DNA of 64,000 bases from an archaeon (GTDB lineage Archaea > Thermoproteota > Nitrososphaeria > Nitrososphaerales > UBA183), in assembly GCA_021788415.1 (NCBI GenBank), contig JAJYKR010000002.1, positions 128,689-192,688 on the forward strand, in the 5' to 3' direction. The translations under genes and the position numbers were made by a program. Numbering within the stretch: the first letter of the stretch is position 1; the number at the start of each line of letters is the position of its first letter. Under the pieces are notes generated by a model. It ran no database searches, was not told where the DNA came from, and was given only the letters and a program-made list of their open reading frames with translations. Shown here piece by piece: positions 43,472 to 51,045 of this stretch.

Positions 43472-44419
43472 CTGAGCCTCTGGAACACCAGCAGGGATGA
43501 CGGTTACAGGACATCATGTCCCGTGTGCGGCAACAGGCTGATTGGGGACTCGGAAAAAGGGGAGCAGGTCTGCCCCACCTGCGGCTACGTCACCGTCGCC
43601 CCGGCCGACTCGGGGCCCGAGTGGAAGGCGATGGACCTGGAGGAGAAGAACAAGAGGGTCAGGGTAGGCTCCCCGACCACTCTGGCGCTGCACGACTTCG
43701 GGCTCTCCACAGAGATCAGCCGCACCATGCGCGACTCCCACGGCAAGTACCTCGACCCGGCGATGAGGGCGACGGTCGAGAAGATGCGGAAGTGGCAGAG
43801 CAGGACAAGGACGGTCAACAGTGAGGAGAGAGGGCTCTCCAACGTGCTCGCGAAGATAAGCGAGCTCTGCGAAGCGCTCAACCTCCCCAACAACGTCGCC
43901 GAGACAGCGGCCCAGATCTACAGGACGTCTGCGAAGATGAAGGTAGCCAAGAGCAAGTCGATCCTCGGGATGACGGCGGCGACGGTCTACCTGGCGTGCA
44001 GGAAGTGCGGGGTCTCCAGGACACTGAAGGAGGTCGCGAGGGCGGCCGGGATGGAGAAGGGGAGCGTCGCCCGCTACTTCAGGCTGGTCCTGAAGGAGGT
44101 TGAGAAGGAATACGTCCCCCCGCCGTCGGTCGAGAAGTACATATCGAAGCTCGTCAACATGGCGAAGATAGACCCCAGGGTGGAGCACCTGGCGCTCACC
44201 CTTTCCCGGGACACCAGCGACTCTAAGATTTCGAGCGGGAAGGCCCCGGCCGGGCTGGCCGCCGCATACGTCTACCTCTCCTCGGTGATGGTCGGGGAGC
44301 ACCTGCCCCAGAGAGAGGTAGCCGAGTTCGCCGAGGTGACTGAGGTGACCGTAAGGAATAGGTGCAGGGAGATACTCGACAACTTCGTGATAAGACAGGA
44401 GTTCCTGCCAGCAAAATGA
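43472..44419 (+). CDS. tfb: Transcription initiation factor B (TFB)
   Basis: About 315 residues. The zinc ribbon begins SCPVCGNRLIGD and continues CPTCGYV; the B-reader and linker follow (LHDFGLSTEIS); two cyclin repeats fill the C-terminal two thirds (AAQIYRTSAKMK, MTAATVYLACRK and LTLSRDTSDSK, APAGLAAAYVYLSS). It binds TBP and the BRE element and recruits RNA polymerase. The first Cys pair lies before the GTG at 43523, so the true start is upstream; the only suitable codon after the gar1 stop is CTG 43472, giving SLWNTSRDDGYRTSCPVCG. No ATG, GTG or TTG is available there. Confidence 0.93.
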   Translation: MSLWNTSRDDGYRTSCPVCGNRLIGDSEKGEQVCPTCGYVTVAPADSGPEWKAMDLEEKNKRVRVGSPTTLALHDFGLSTEISRTMRDSHGKYLDPAMRATVEKMRKWQSRTRTVNSEERGLSNVLAKISELCEALNLPNNVAETAAQIYRTSAKMKVAKSKSILGMTAATVYLACRKCGVSRTLKEVARAAGMEKGSVARYFRLVLKEVEKEYVPPPSVEKYISKLVNMAKIDPRVEHLALTLSRDTSDSKISSGKAPAGLAAAYVYLSSVMVGEHLPQREVAEFAEVTEVTVRNRCREILDNFVIRQEFLPAK

Positions 44420-44934
44420 AGAAGAAAGAAGGTCGCGGAAAGGCGAAGCCGAAGCAGGCAGAGGCGAAGGGAGCCAGGAGGCAGCCGAGGGCCCAGCGGA
44501 AGAAAGAGGAGGAGCCGGCCCAGCCCGTTGAGAGGACCGAGGAAGAGCTCGTAGACCTCACCTCCAGGGTGTACAAGCTGGTGGTCGAGAGAGGAAGGGA
44601 CGGCGTGCTGCAGAGCGAGATCTGGAAGGAGCTGGGGCTGACGAGCAGAGACGGCTCGAGGCTCGCCATAAGGCTCGAAAGGAGGGGACTGATCGGAAGG
44701 GTGAAGGTCCTCGAGGAAGGCAGGTGGACCTACAAGCTCACTCCGCTGAGGTTCCCGACGGACATGACCTCCATCGAGAAGGCCCCGTGCATCGTCTGCC
44801 AGTACGAGCCGAAGTGCTCCGTCGAAGGCGAAGTCAGCCCCTACGTCTGTCCATGGATAGGGCCCTGGGTCTTGCAGGAGGCCATGGTCGCCCGCAACCC
44901 TTCCCCTCCGCAGGCCCCGGCAGTCGCCAGATAG
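44416..44934 (+). CDS. TFE-beta-like transcription factor (RPC34/RPC39 homologue) with Fe-S site
   Basis: A 172-residue protein. A basic, disordered start (about 45 residues) is followed by a winged helix (VYKLVVERGRDGVLQSEIWK, SRDGSRLAIRLERRGLIG) and a Cys cluster CIVCQYEPKC with a fourth Cys in SPYVCPW. Archaeal TFE-beta has the same winged helix plus [4Fe-4S] arrangement and opens promoter DNA with TFE-alpha. Position supports the call: its ATG 44416 overlaps the TFB stop. Confidence 0.78.
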   Translation: MKKKEGRGKAKPKQAEAKGARRQPRAQRKKEEEPAQPVERTEEELVDLTSRVYKLVVERGRDGVLQSEIWKELGLTSRDGSRLAIRLERRGLIGRVKVLEEGRWTYKLTPLRFPTDMTSIEKAPCIVCQYEPKCSVEGEVSPYVCPWIGPWVLQEAMVARNPSPPQAPAVAR

Positions 44935-44944
44935 GTATCCGAAG

Positions 44945-45355
44945 ATGACGAAGAGCGACCACCACGACCGCCTAGTGGATGCTGCGAGGAAAGCCCGGGC
45001 CCGTGCATACTCCCCCTATTCGAGGGTGAAGATAGGGGCTGCGGTGCTGACATCCGACGGCGAAGTCTATGCCGGGTGCAACATCGAGAACGCATCCTAT
45101 GGCCTCTCCTGTTGCGCGGAGAGGACGGCCATCTTCAAGGCAGTCTCGGAGGGGGCGCGAAAGATCGTAGCCATCGCAGTCGTGGGCAGTTCCGAGGAGT
45201 TCACCTCCCCCTGCGGCGCCTGCCGCCAGGTGATGGTGGAGTTCAACCCGGCGATGAAGGTCCTGCGCAGAGGCATCGACGGCTACTCCGAGGACACCAC
45301 GGCCGGAGCCCTGCTTCCTGGGCACTTCAAGCCCGCCGAGCTTTCGAAGAAATGA
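44945..45355 (+). CDS. cdd: Cytidine deaminase
   Basis: A 136-residue zinc enzyme that converts cytidine to uridine. The zinc ligands and catalytic Glu are in SCCAERTAIFKA and SPCGACRQVM, and the substrate loop is GCNIENASYGLS. It starts 10 bases after the TFE-beta-like gene and overlaps the next gene by 4 bases, so it is part of the same transcript. Confidence 0.93.
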   Translation: MTKSDHHDRLVDAARKARARAYSPYSRVKIGAAVLTSDGEVYAGCNIENASYGLSCCAERTAIFKAVSEGARKIVAIAVVGSSEEFTSPCGACRQVMVEFNPAMKVLRRGIDGYSEDTTAGALLPGHFKPAELSKK

Positions 45356-45966
45356 GGCTCAGCGAAGCGCGCCGGGACCTGTACAGGCGCCTGGCGAGGG
45401 AGCAGGGGTACAAGAGCAGAGCGGCCTTCAAGCTGATCGAGGCGAACGAAAGGTACGACATCATCCGCCCTGGGTTCAGGGTGGTCGACCTCGGCGCCGC
45501 CCCTGGGGGGTGGATGCAGGTGGCCTCGCAGCTGGTGGGTCCGGCCGGGGTCGTCGTGGGGGTGGACGTCAGCCCCATCAGGCTGAAGGAGAAGAACGTC
45601 GTCTCCATCAAGATGGACGTGCACGACAGGGCCGTGGCAGAAAAGGTCCTCCAGGCCGTCGGGGGAAGAGCGGACGTCATCCTTTCGGACCTGGCGCCTA
45701 CGGTGACTGGGGTCTGGGAGCTCGACCAGACCCGCCAGGTCGACCTCACCCTGAGGGCCATGGAGCTCGCCAGGGTGCTCCTCAAGGAGGAGGGCGCCGT
45801 CTTCTGCAAGCTGTTCGAAGGGGAGAGGTCCCAGGAGGTGAGGGACGCCTTCAGGCTCACCTTCAGAAGCGTCCGGGTCGTGAAGCCGGCAGCCAGCCGG
45901 AACGCTAGCTCCGAGCTCTACTACTACTGCGAGGGGCTGAAGCCCGAGCCCGCGGGCGGGGGCTAG
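45352..45966 (+). CDS. rlmE: 23S rRNA 2'-O-methyltransferase RlmE/FtsJ
   Basis: A 204-residue RrmJ-type methyltransferase. The K-D-K-E tetrad is visible as YKSRAAFKL, LSDLAPTVTG, FCKLFEG and SSELYYYC, and the SAM loop is VVDLGAAPGGWMQ. It methylates the ribose of a conserved U in the 23S A loop. Its 3' end overlaps the convergent trm1 gene by about 60 bases. Confidence 0.93.
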   Translation: MRLSEARRDLYRRLAREQGYKSRAAFKLIEANERYDIIRPGFRVVDLGAAPGGWMQVASQLVGPAGVVVGVDVSPIRLKEKNVVSIKMDVHDRAVAEKVLQAVGGRADVILSDLAPTVTGVWELDQTRQVDLTLRAMELARVLLKEEGAVFCKLFEGERSQEVRDAFRLTFRSVRVVKPAASRNASSELYYYCEGLKPEPAGGG

Positions 45967-47107
45967 CGCCCTTGCTGCTCGCCGCTCCGACCGCCTTGGC
46001 GACCTCCGCGTAGGTCGCGTCTGTCTTCATCCCCGTCTTCTCGAAGGGGGTCCTCATCACCCTGTGGCCCGCCCTGGTGAGGCTCCTGTACACTGCGAGC
46101 TCCGAGGCAGTCGGGACCCTCAGTTCGGAGCAGACGCGGTCGATGTCGAAGCTCCAGGGTGGGAAACCGTTGACCCCCTCGAGGGATCCGAGGACGTCCG
46201 CCGCCTGGGTCAGCCCTCTCGCCAGCGCCTCCTTCTTCGCAGCCGTGACCAGCGACTCCTCCACGACGTCGCCCACCCAGAGCTGCCCGGCGGGCTTCGT
46301 CTTCCTGCCGCAGACCCTGCACGCCGACGTCGGGCTCCGGGGCCCCTGGACGTCTCCACAGTGGGGGCACCAGGACAGGCGCCCGAGGCCCCTGAGGGTG
46401 GCTTCTGCCCGCGAAGCACCCGGCCTCACCCTGGCATAGATTCTGAGGTAGTGCCTCGTCGAGTGGGCGGCAAGCGGCTCGATGCCGATGTCCATGGCCG
46501 CGCCGTTCCTCGCAAGGGCGGCCAGCAGGATCCTTATTCCCGTCTCGTGGTGGAAGTGGTTGTTCAGCGGGGTCGATCCGTAGCGCCTGGCGCAGGTCGC
46601 CTGGTGGACCCCGCAGAGGACCGCCGTGTCGGTCGCCGTCAGCGAGAGGATCCCGCCGTCTGCGGTCGCTGAAAGTGCAGCCTGCATCTGGCGCACGGGG
46701 CTCCCAAAGGGGTCGACGTCGACGCAGTCGTACCGTTGGCCCCTCCCGTAGCGCGAGTAGAGGTGAGAAGACGTCTCGGCGTTGGCGTAGGTGCATCTGT
46801 CGTTGACCCTGTTGAGCGAGGCCGACCGCCGCGCGAGTCGGAGCGCTTCTGCGTTGAAGTCCACCATTGTGACCTCGGAGATCCCTTCGACTTCGTTGGC
46901 CACCCGCACCCCCCTCGCGCCGACCCCTGCCATGGAGTCGCAGAGGGTCTTCCCCCCCGAAGCGGCGGTCATCGCCACCGTGACGTCTCTGTTCAGGGAA
47001 GCGGCCGGGTTGAAGAACACCGGGGAGGTGGGAGGAGGGACCATCGTGACGCTCGCCTTCGGGACGAGGAGGAGCGTCCTCCCCTCAGCGTGTTTCACCG
47101 TTTCCAA
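45905..47107 (-). CDS. trm1: tRNA (guanine26-N2)-dimethyltransferase Trm1
   Basis: About 400 residues. VKHAEGRTLLLVP and SPVFFNPAASLNRDVTVA are the Trm1 N-terminal marks; the SAM site is LCDSMAGVGARGVRVA, the catalytic motif DCVDVDPFGSP, and a zinc knuckle follows (CPHCGDV and CRVCGRK). TTG 47107 is preferred because CCTTTAAC (complement of 47138-47145) is spaced about 30 bases before it; the open frame reaches 47629 but overlaps the opposite NTPase gene. The C-terminal basic tail overlaps rlmE. Confidence 0.92.
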   Translation of the reverse strand: METVKHAEGRTLLLVPKASVTMVPPPTSPVFFNPAASLNRDVTVAMTAASGGKTLCDSMAGVGARGVRVANEVEGISEVTMVDFNAEALRLARRSASLNRVNDRCTYANAETSSHLYSRYGRGQRYDCVDVDPFGSPVRQMQAALSATADGGILSLTATDTAVLCGVHQATCARRYGSTPLNNHFHHETGIRILLAALARNGAAMDIGIEPLAAHSTRHYLRIYARVRPGASRAEATLRGLGRLSWCPHCGDVQGPRSPTSACRVCGRKTKPAGQLWVGDVVEESLVTAAKKEALARGLTQAADVLGSLEGVNGFPPWSFDIDRVCSELRVPTASELAVYRSLTRAGHRVMRTPFEKTGMKTDATYAEVAKAVGAASSKGASPRPRARASAPRSSSRARS

Positions 47108-47198
47108 TCGCTTTCGAAGCCGTCCCGTGTTCATGTTAAAGGGTTCCATCGCCTTCGGTGGTACCTTCATGTACCAGGGACAGGGGAGAAAAGCGCCA

Positions 47199-47747
47199 AT
47201 GCCCCGAATCTGGATCGTCACCGGGCCCCCGGGGGTCGGGAAGTCAACTCTGATCTCCCGGGTCGTCATGAAGCTGAAGAGCGCCGGGGTCATTGTGGGT
47301 GGTTGCACCACCGCGGAGCTCAGGTCGGGGGGCACCAGGGTGGGGTTCGAGGTCAGGGACCTGACGAGCGGGAGGACGGGGGAGCTCGCGTCTGTCTCCT
47401 CAAGATTCGGCCCAAGGGTGGGAAGGTACAGGGTCAACCTCCAAGACCTCGCGAAGGTCGGGGCAGCCGGGGTCGAGGCTGCCGCAGTCAGGTCTGAGGT
47501 CATAGTGATCGACGAAGTGGGGCCCATGGAGCTGGTAAGCCCCGAGTTCAGGCGTGCCGTGTCGGCGTGCATCGACTCAAGCAAGCCGCTGCTCGCCGTG
47601 GTGCACGAGAGGCTCGAGGACGACATCATCAGCGAGCTCAGGTCCAGGGCCGGGGAGGCTTACGTCCTGACGGTCGAGAACAGGGACGAAGTCGCCGACC
47701 AGATCGCCGCCGCCCTGCTCGACGCTGCGGGGGGACCCAAGCTGTGA
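47199..47747 (+). CDS. THEP1-type nucleoside-triphosphatase
   Basis: A 182-residue P-loop NTPase of the THEP1/UPF0334 family. Walker A is VTGPPGVGKSTL near residue 8, Walker B VIVIDEVGPMELVS near 100, with GGCTTAELRSGGTRVGF between. Family members hydrolyse NTPs with broad base choice; their cell role is unclear. ATG 47199 starts just before the Walker A strand. The RNase HII gene overlaps its end by 4 bases. Confidence 0.88.
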   Translation: MPRIWIVTGPPGVGKSTLISRVVMKLKSAGVIVGGCTTAELRSGGTRVGFEVRDLTSGRTGELASVSSRFGPRVGRYRVNLQDLAKVGAAGVEAAAVRSEVIVIDEVGPMELVSPEFRRAVSACIDSSKPLLAVVHERLEDDIISELRSRAGEAYVLTVENRDEVADQIAAALLDAAGGPKL

Positions 47748-48415
47748 GAGGGGGGTCTGCGGTGGGGGGCGTCGACGAAGCGGGGAGGGGGTGCCTGCTC
47801 GGGCCGCTGGTGGTGGCAGGGGTCACGGCGTCGCGCAGGGGGGTCGCGGAGCTGAAGGAGCTCGGGGTGAAAGACTCGAAGAAGCTGACGCCGGGGCGGC
47901 GGGAGGAGCTCTACCCAGAGATACTGAAGGCTGCGGAGAAGGTCCGCTGGGCGAGCGTCACCCCTGGCGAGATCGACGAGGTCGTCACCCACGGGAAGAG
48001 GCTGAGGAAGCTGAACTATCTGGAGGCCGTCTACTTCGCGAAGGTCATCGACCAGCTCGGCGCAAAGAAGGTCACCGTGGACGCTTCGGACGTCATCCCC
48101 TCGCGCTTCGGGAGGGACGTCTCCAGCAACCTCTCCGCGAAGTGCAGAGTCGTCGCCCTGCACAAGGCCGACAGGGACTTCGCTGTGGTGTCAGCGGCCT
48201 CCATAGTCGCCAAGGTAGAGAGGGACAGGCAGGTGGAGCTTCTCAGGCGGGCACACGGGGACTTCGGGTCGGGGTACCCCTCTGACCCTCTGACCAGGTC
48301 GTTCTTCGCCGAGTGGCTGAGGAGAGGGGACCCGCTCCCCGGATTTGTCAGGAAGAGCTGGAAGACCTGGTCCAGGTTCGGGCGGGGAGCGCTGGGCGCC
48401 TCGGCCTCCGGATGA
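47744..48415 (+). CDS. rnhB: Ribonuclease HII
   Basis: A 223-residue RNase HII that removes RNA from RNA-DNA hybrids and misinserted ribonucleotides. The catalytic acids are in GGVDEAGRGCLLGP (Asp, Glu), VTVDASDV and the late VSAASIVAKVERD. GTG 47744 overlaps the NTPase stop, so the two are co-translated. Confidence 0.94.
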   Translation: MRGGSAVGGVDEAGRGCLLGPLVVAGVTASRRGVAELKELGVKDSKKLTPGRREELYPEILKAAEKVRWASVTPGEIDEVVTHGKRLRKLNYLEAVYFAKVIDQLGAKKVTVDASDVIPSRFGRDVSSNLSAKCRVVALHKADRDFAVVSAASIVAKVERDRQVELLRRAHGDFGSGYPSDPLTRSFFAEWLRRGDPLPGFVRKSWKTWSRFGRGALGASASG

Positions 48416-48506
48416 CCGGCGCTCAGAGCCTGATCCAGGGACTTCCGTTCCTCGACGGCGCGAGCTACTCTTACTGGAATCGACGATCTGCCTTCTTCGG
48501 AGAGCC

Positions 48507-49166
48507 TCAGTCGCGTCTGACCGCGTGCAGCATCGCGTGGTCCTTTTCGAAGGGGCTCAGCTCCAGGGCCCTCACGACGCGGAACCCAGCCTTTTCGAGC
48601 TTGGCGCGCTCCTCTTCGAACACCTTCGCCGGGTCCTTTACCACGTCGATGCTCCTCGCCTTCACCACCAGCAGGAGGGTCCCTCCCTTCTTCAGCAGCA
48701 TCGAGCAGTTGACCAGGGCTATCTCTGTCTGGTCCGGCTGGGCTATGTCGCAGTAGACCACGTCTACCTTGGCGACCGCGTACTTGGACGGGTCCCTGGC
48801 GTCAGCGACGAAGGGGATCACGTTCATCCTCTCCCTGGCCACGTGCTCCACGAACTCCCTCGCCACCCGGGGGGCGAACTCGACCCCGACGACCAGCCCC
48901 GTAGGGCCCACCAGGTCAGAGACGTGGGACGCGGTCGTCCCGGTGGACGCCCCGAGGTAGAGTACCTTCCCCCCCTCGACGACCACGTCGTCGGGGAGCC
49001 CCTTCAAGATGGCGGCCGCCAGCTTGCTCCTGAACGGGTCCCAGGTGCGATACTCGGCCCCTTCTCTGATGACCAGGTCTTCGTTGTAGACCCTCTTACC
49101 TGGGGTCAGGTTCTTCGTAAGCAGCGCGCGCCGACCGTTCTTCTCCTCTCTGAGGAGCCTGCTCAA
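48507..49166 (-). CDS. flpA: Fibrillarin-like rRNA/tRNA 2'-O-methyltransferase
   Basis: A 219-residue fibrillarin, the methyltransferase of box C/D RNPs. RTWDPFRSKLAAAILKG, the SAM loop LYLGASTGTTASHVSDL and VDVVYCDIAQPDQ are family marks. It works with Nop5, L7Ae and guide RNAs. The start is TTG 49166, overlapping the nop5 stop by 4 bases. The frame is open far upstream (49895) as a shadow of nop5. Confidence 0.95.
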   Translation of the reverse strand: MSRLLREEKNGRRALLTKNLTPGKRVYNEDLVIREGAEYRTWDPFRSKLAAAILKGLPDDVVVEGGKVLYLGASTGTTASHVSDLVGPTGLVVGVEFAPRVAREFVEHVARERMNVIPFVADARDPSKYAVAKVDVVYCDIAQPDQTEIALVNCSMLLKKGGTLLLVVKARSIDVVKDPAKVFEEERAKLEKAGFRVVRALELSPFEKDHAMLHAVRRD

Positions 49167-50074
49167 CGCCGTCTGAACTTGTCGCGCCTCGGGGGCCTGC
49201 CTTCCCTCCTCGGCCTCTCTCTGGTCTCGGGCTTCCGCTTCGGCGGCTCCTTGTACAGCTCCTTGATCCTCTCCAGCCGCTTGTCCAGCTCCACCTTCAA
49301 CGAAAGCTCTTCTGACCCGCGGTAGAAGTCGACCCTCGCGGCTATGGCTATCTTGTTCGCCAGTGTCCTTGCTATCTTCCCCCTCTGCCACTTCGGGGCC
49401 ATGTGCACAGCCTGGTGCTGGAAGAGGATTCCGTGCTTCGGGGGCCTCGCCCCCGTGCGCAGCGACCTGAAGAGCGCCTTCTCCGCCCCGAGTATCTGGA
49501 TCGTGCTCGCAGGGAGCATAGCCAGCCTGTCGAGCCCCCCTGCCTTCGCCATGAGCCTGGCTCCTATCGTCGCCCCTGCCACGTCGGATACGTTGGGCGC
49601 CACCTTCTTCATCTGCGCCTCCACGTAGTCGTTCAGGGCCCCCCTTATGGCGCTGAGCTGGACGGCGAGTGACGCCAGCGTCTTCACCCGCGACAGGTCG
49701 CCGTCGGATATGGTGCCCCCCTTGGACCTGTCCCTGGCCTCGAGTATGGCCGCGACCTTCTTCTCTGTGAACCCTCGGCCCTGGAGGTTCTCCGCGGTGT
49801 AGCCTTCCCTCCCTCCGATCTCCGCTATCATCTTGCAGAGGCCCACGTTGTCCTGCACCATCTGGATCAGCTCCGGGAAGTGCAGCCCGTACCACTCCGA
49901 GGCCCTGGTGGCGGTGATGTTCAGGTACTTGTCGGTGTCGTCAAGGGCCTGGATCGCCTGCACCAGGTGGAGGTCTGGCCTGGAGGAGGCTTCGCGGATG
50001 GCGGCCTCGGCGGCCTCGATGCTCTTCTGCCTCAACGCCTCGAAGTCTGCGCTGCCTGGGGCGGTCTCTGTCAA
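49163..50074 (-). CDS. nop5: Box C/D RNP scaffold protein Nop5 (Nop56/58)
   Basis: A 303-residue protein. The N-terminal fibrillarin-binding region and coiled coil lead to the Nop domain (VSDVAGATIGARLMAKAGGL, ILGAEKALFRSLR, KHGILFQHQAV) and a basic Arg-rich tail. It joins fibrillarin to L7Ae and the guide RNA. TTG 50074 follows a TATA-like CTTTAATGG (complement of 50100-50108) by about 30 bases. It heads the nop5-flpA operon. Confidence 0.95.
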   Translation of the reverse strand: MTETAPGSADFEALRQKSIEAAEAAIREASSRPDLHLVQAIQALDDTDKYLNITATRASEWYGLHFPELIQMVQDNVGLCKMIAEIGGREGYTAENLQGRGFTEKKVAAILEARDRSKGGTISDGDLSRVKTLASLAVQLSAIRGALNDYVEAQMKKVAPNVSDVAGATIGARLMAKAGGLDRLAMLPASTIQILGAEKALFRSLRTGARPPKHGILFQHQAVHMAPKWQRGKIARTLANKIAIAARVDFYRGSEELSLKVELDKRLERIKELYKEPPKRKPETRERPRREGRPPRRDKFRRR

Positions 50075-50117
50075 ACGAAAGTCAGGGGCCGCTCCCCCCC
50101 CAAGCCATTAAAGGGTT

Positions 50118-50477
50118 TCAGAGGTACTTCTCGATGGCGCCCTTCAGGACGGACCTGTGGCAGGTCGCGGGGTCCCTCTCGGTGCAGAGGAGGGTGATGG
50201 TCTCCTTCTTCGACTCGAGGGCGAGCTCCCTCAGGGCGTCCTCCTTCCCTTCCAGGGAACGCAGATACTCGGTCTTGAAGTCTTGCCACTTCACCTTTCC
50301 AGCCTTGTACCTCTTGATCAGGTCTCTGGGGGTGCCCAGCTCCTTCATCCAGGCGTCTACCTTGTCCTTCGAAACCCCCCTTGGCCAGAGTGTCATCACC
50401 AGCACCCGCTTCCCGTCCGAGGGCTCGGGAGCGGCGTAAACAGATTTCTCGATCTTGATCATGGCAGGTTCATCCAT
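50118..50477 (-). CDS. DUF488 family protein
   Basis: A 119-residue protein with the DUF488 marks VLVMTLWPRGVSKDKVDAW, RYKAGKVKWQDF and LLCTERDPATCHRSVLKGAI; the Cys-Thr-Glu and Cys-His pairs are the family's conserved centre. Activity is not established. ATG 50477 or the inner ATG at 50462 may be the start. AATAAAAGG (complement of 50535-50543) is a likely promoter element. Confidence 0.82.
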   Translation of the reverse strand: MDEPAMIKIEKSVYAAPEPSDGKRVLVMTLWPRGVSKDKVDAWMKELGTPRDLIKRYKAGKVKWQDFKTEYLRSLEGKEDALRELALESKKETITLLCTERDPATCHRSVLKGAIEKYL

Positions 50478-50845
50478 TCTGGAGAAGCTTCGAGCGTCTC
50501 ACCCTCTCGTGCTCGTCCGAACGTAGTCCGGTCCTTTTATTGATTGTGCGGAGCGAACCCGCTGCTCCCCAAGCGTCCTCTTGTCCCGCCAGCGGAACTG
50601 TGGGAGGCAGCATGTGCAGATTCTGCAGCGGGCGACTTGGGGAGGGGTGCACGCGCGGGCCCGTCGTCGGCCCGGCTCGCGCAGCGAAAGGTCAGGGGTC
50701 CCTCGACAAGGGAAGGACGCCAGAATCTTGGGCCGGCGGGGAGCCTGCGAAGTGGGCTCGTCCGGGTTTCTTGGAGCCCGTGGAAACCTGAGAAAGATTA
50801 AATCCTGACAGCGACCGGCTTGCTTTAGGAGGTAATAGAACAAAA
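50478..50845 (+). promoter_or_regulatory. Divergent control region ahead of rps30e
   Basis: Contains GATTAAAT (50796-50803) as the likely TATA box and AGGAGGT (50827-50833) as a strong ribosome-binding site 12 bases before the rps30e ATG, unusual here because many genes look leaderless. The DUF488 promoter lies at the left. The GC-rich middle (50560-50780) has no convincing frame and could hold an unrecognised RNA. Confidence 0.5.
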
Positions 50846-51045
50846 ATGCCGACCCACGGAAGTCAGCAGCACCAGCTTAGCGCTGGCTGCCTTCAATCAC
50901 AAAGGCCGGAAAAGTCCGATCCCAGACCCCCAAGCTAGAAGGGAAGCCAAAGAACAGCAAGATCCCCAAGGTCCGGAACAAGCGGAGCTACGAGAAACGC
51001 TTTACTCTGAAGCGCAAGCCAGGCCAGAACTGGATGCGCCGGTGA
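50846..51045 (+). CDS. rps30e: Ribosomal protein S30e, split by a 32-base bulge-helix-bulge intron
   Basis: Exon 1 (50846-50864) encodes MPTHGS and the first base of the next codon. Exon 2 (50897-51045) completes Leu and continues [20 protein letters not shown], then [15 protein letters not shown] and a basic end. The joined 55-residue protein follows archaeal S30e (MPTHGSLTKAGKVR). Read without removal, the ATG frame leaves S30e after Ser6 and soon stops, and exon 2 has no start codon or ribosome-binding site of its own. The strong AGGAGGT is 12 bases before the ATG. The elp3 gene overlaps the stop (GTGA). The lone alternative, a pseudogene with a 32-base insertion, is unlikely for a ribosomal protein with such ordered intron borders. 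Confidence 0.85.
50865..50896 (+). other. Bulge-helix-bulge intron in rps30e
   Basis: The central 4-base helix is GAAG (50859-50862, exon) with CTTC (50891-50894, intron). It is flanked by 3-base bulges TCA (50863-50865) and AAT (50895-50897), each cut after the second base. The inner stem is GCAG with CTGC, then CCAGC (50872-50876) with GCTGG (50882-50886). The exon-exon outer helix is weak. Removal of exactly these 32 bases restores the S30e frame. Confidence 0.82.

Noticed and set aside
50846..50935. Separate 30-residue gene starting at ATG 50846 and read straight through
   Set aside because: Only its first six residues are S30e-like and the rest has no protein character; the joined reading explains both parts and the border structure.
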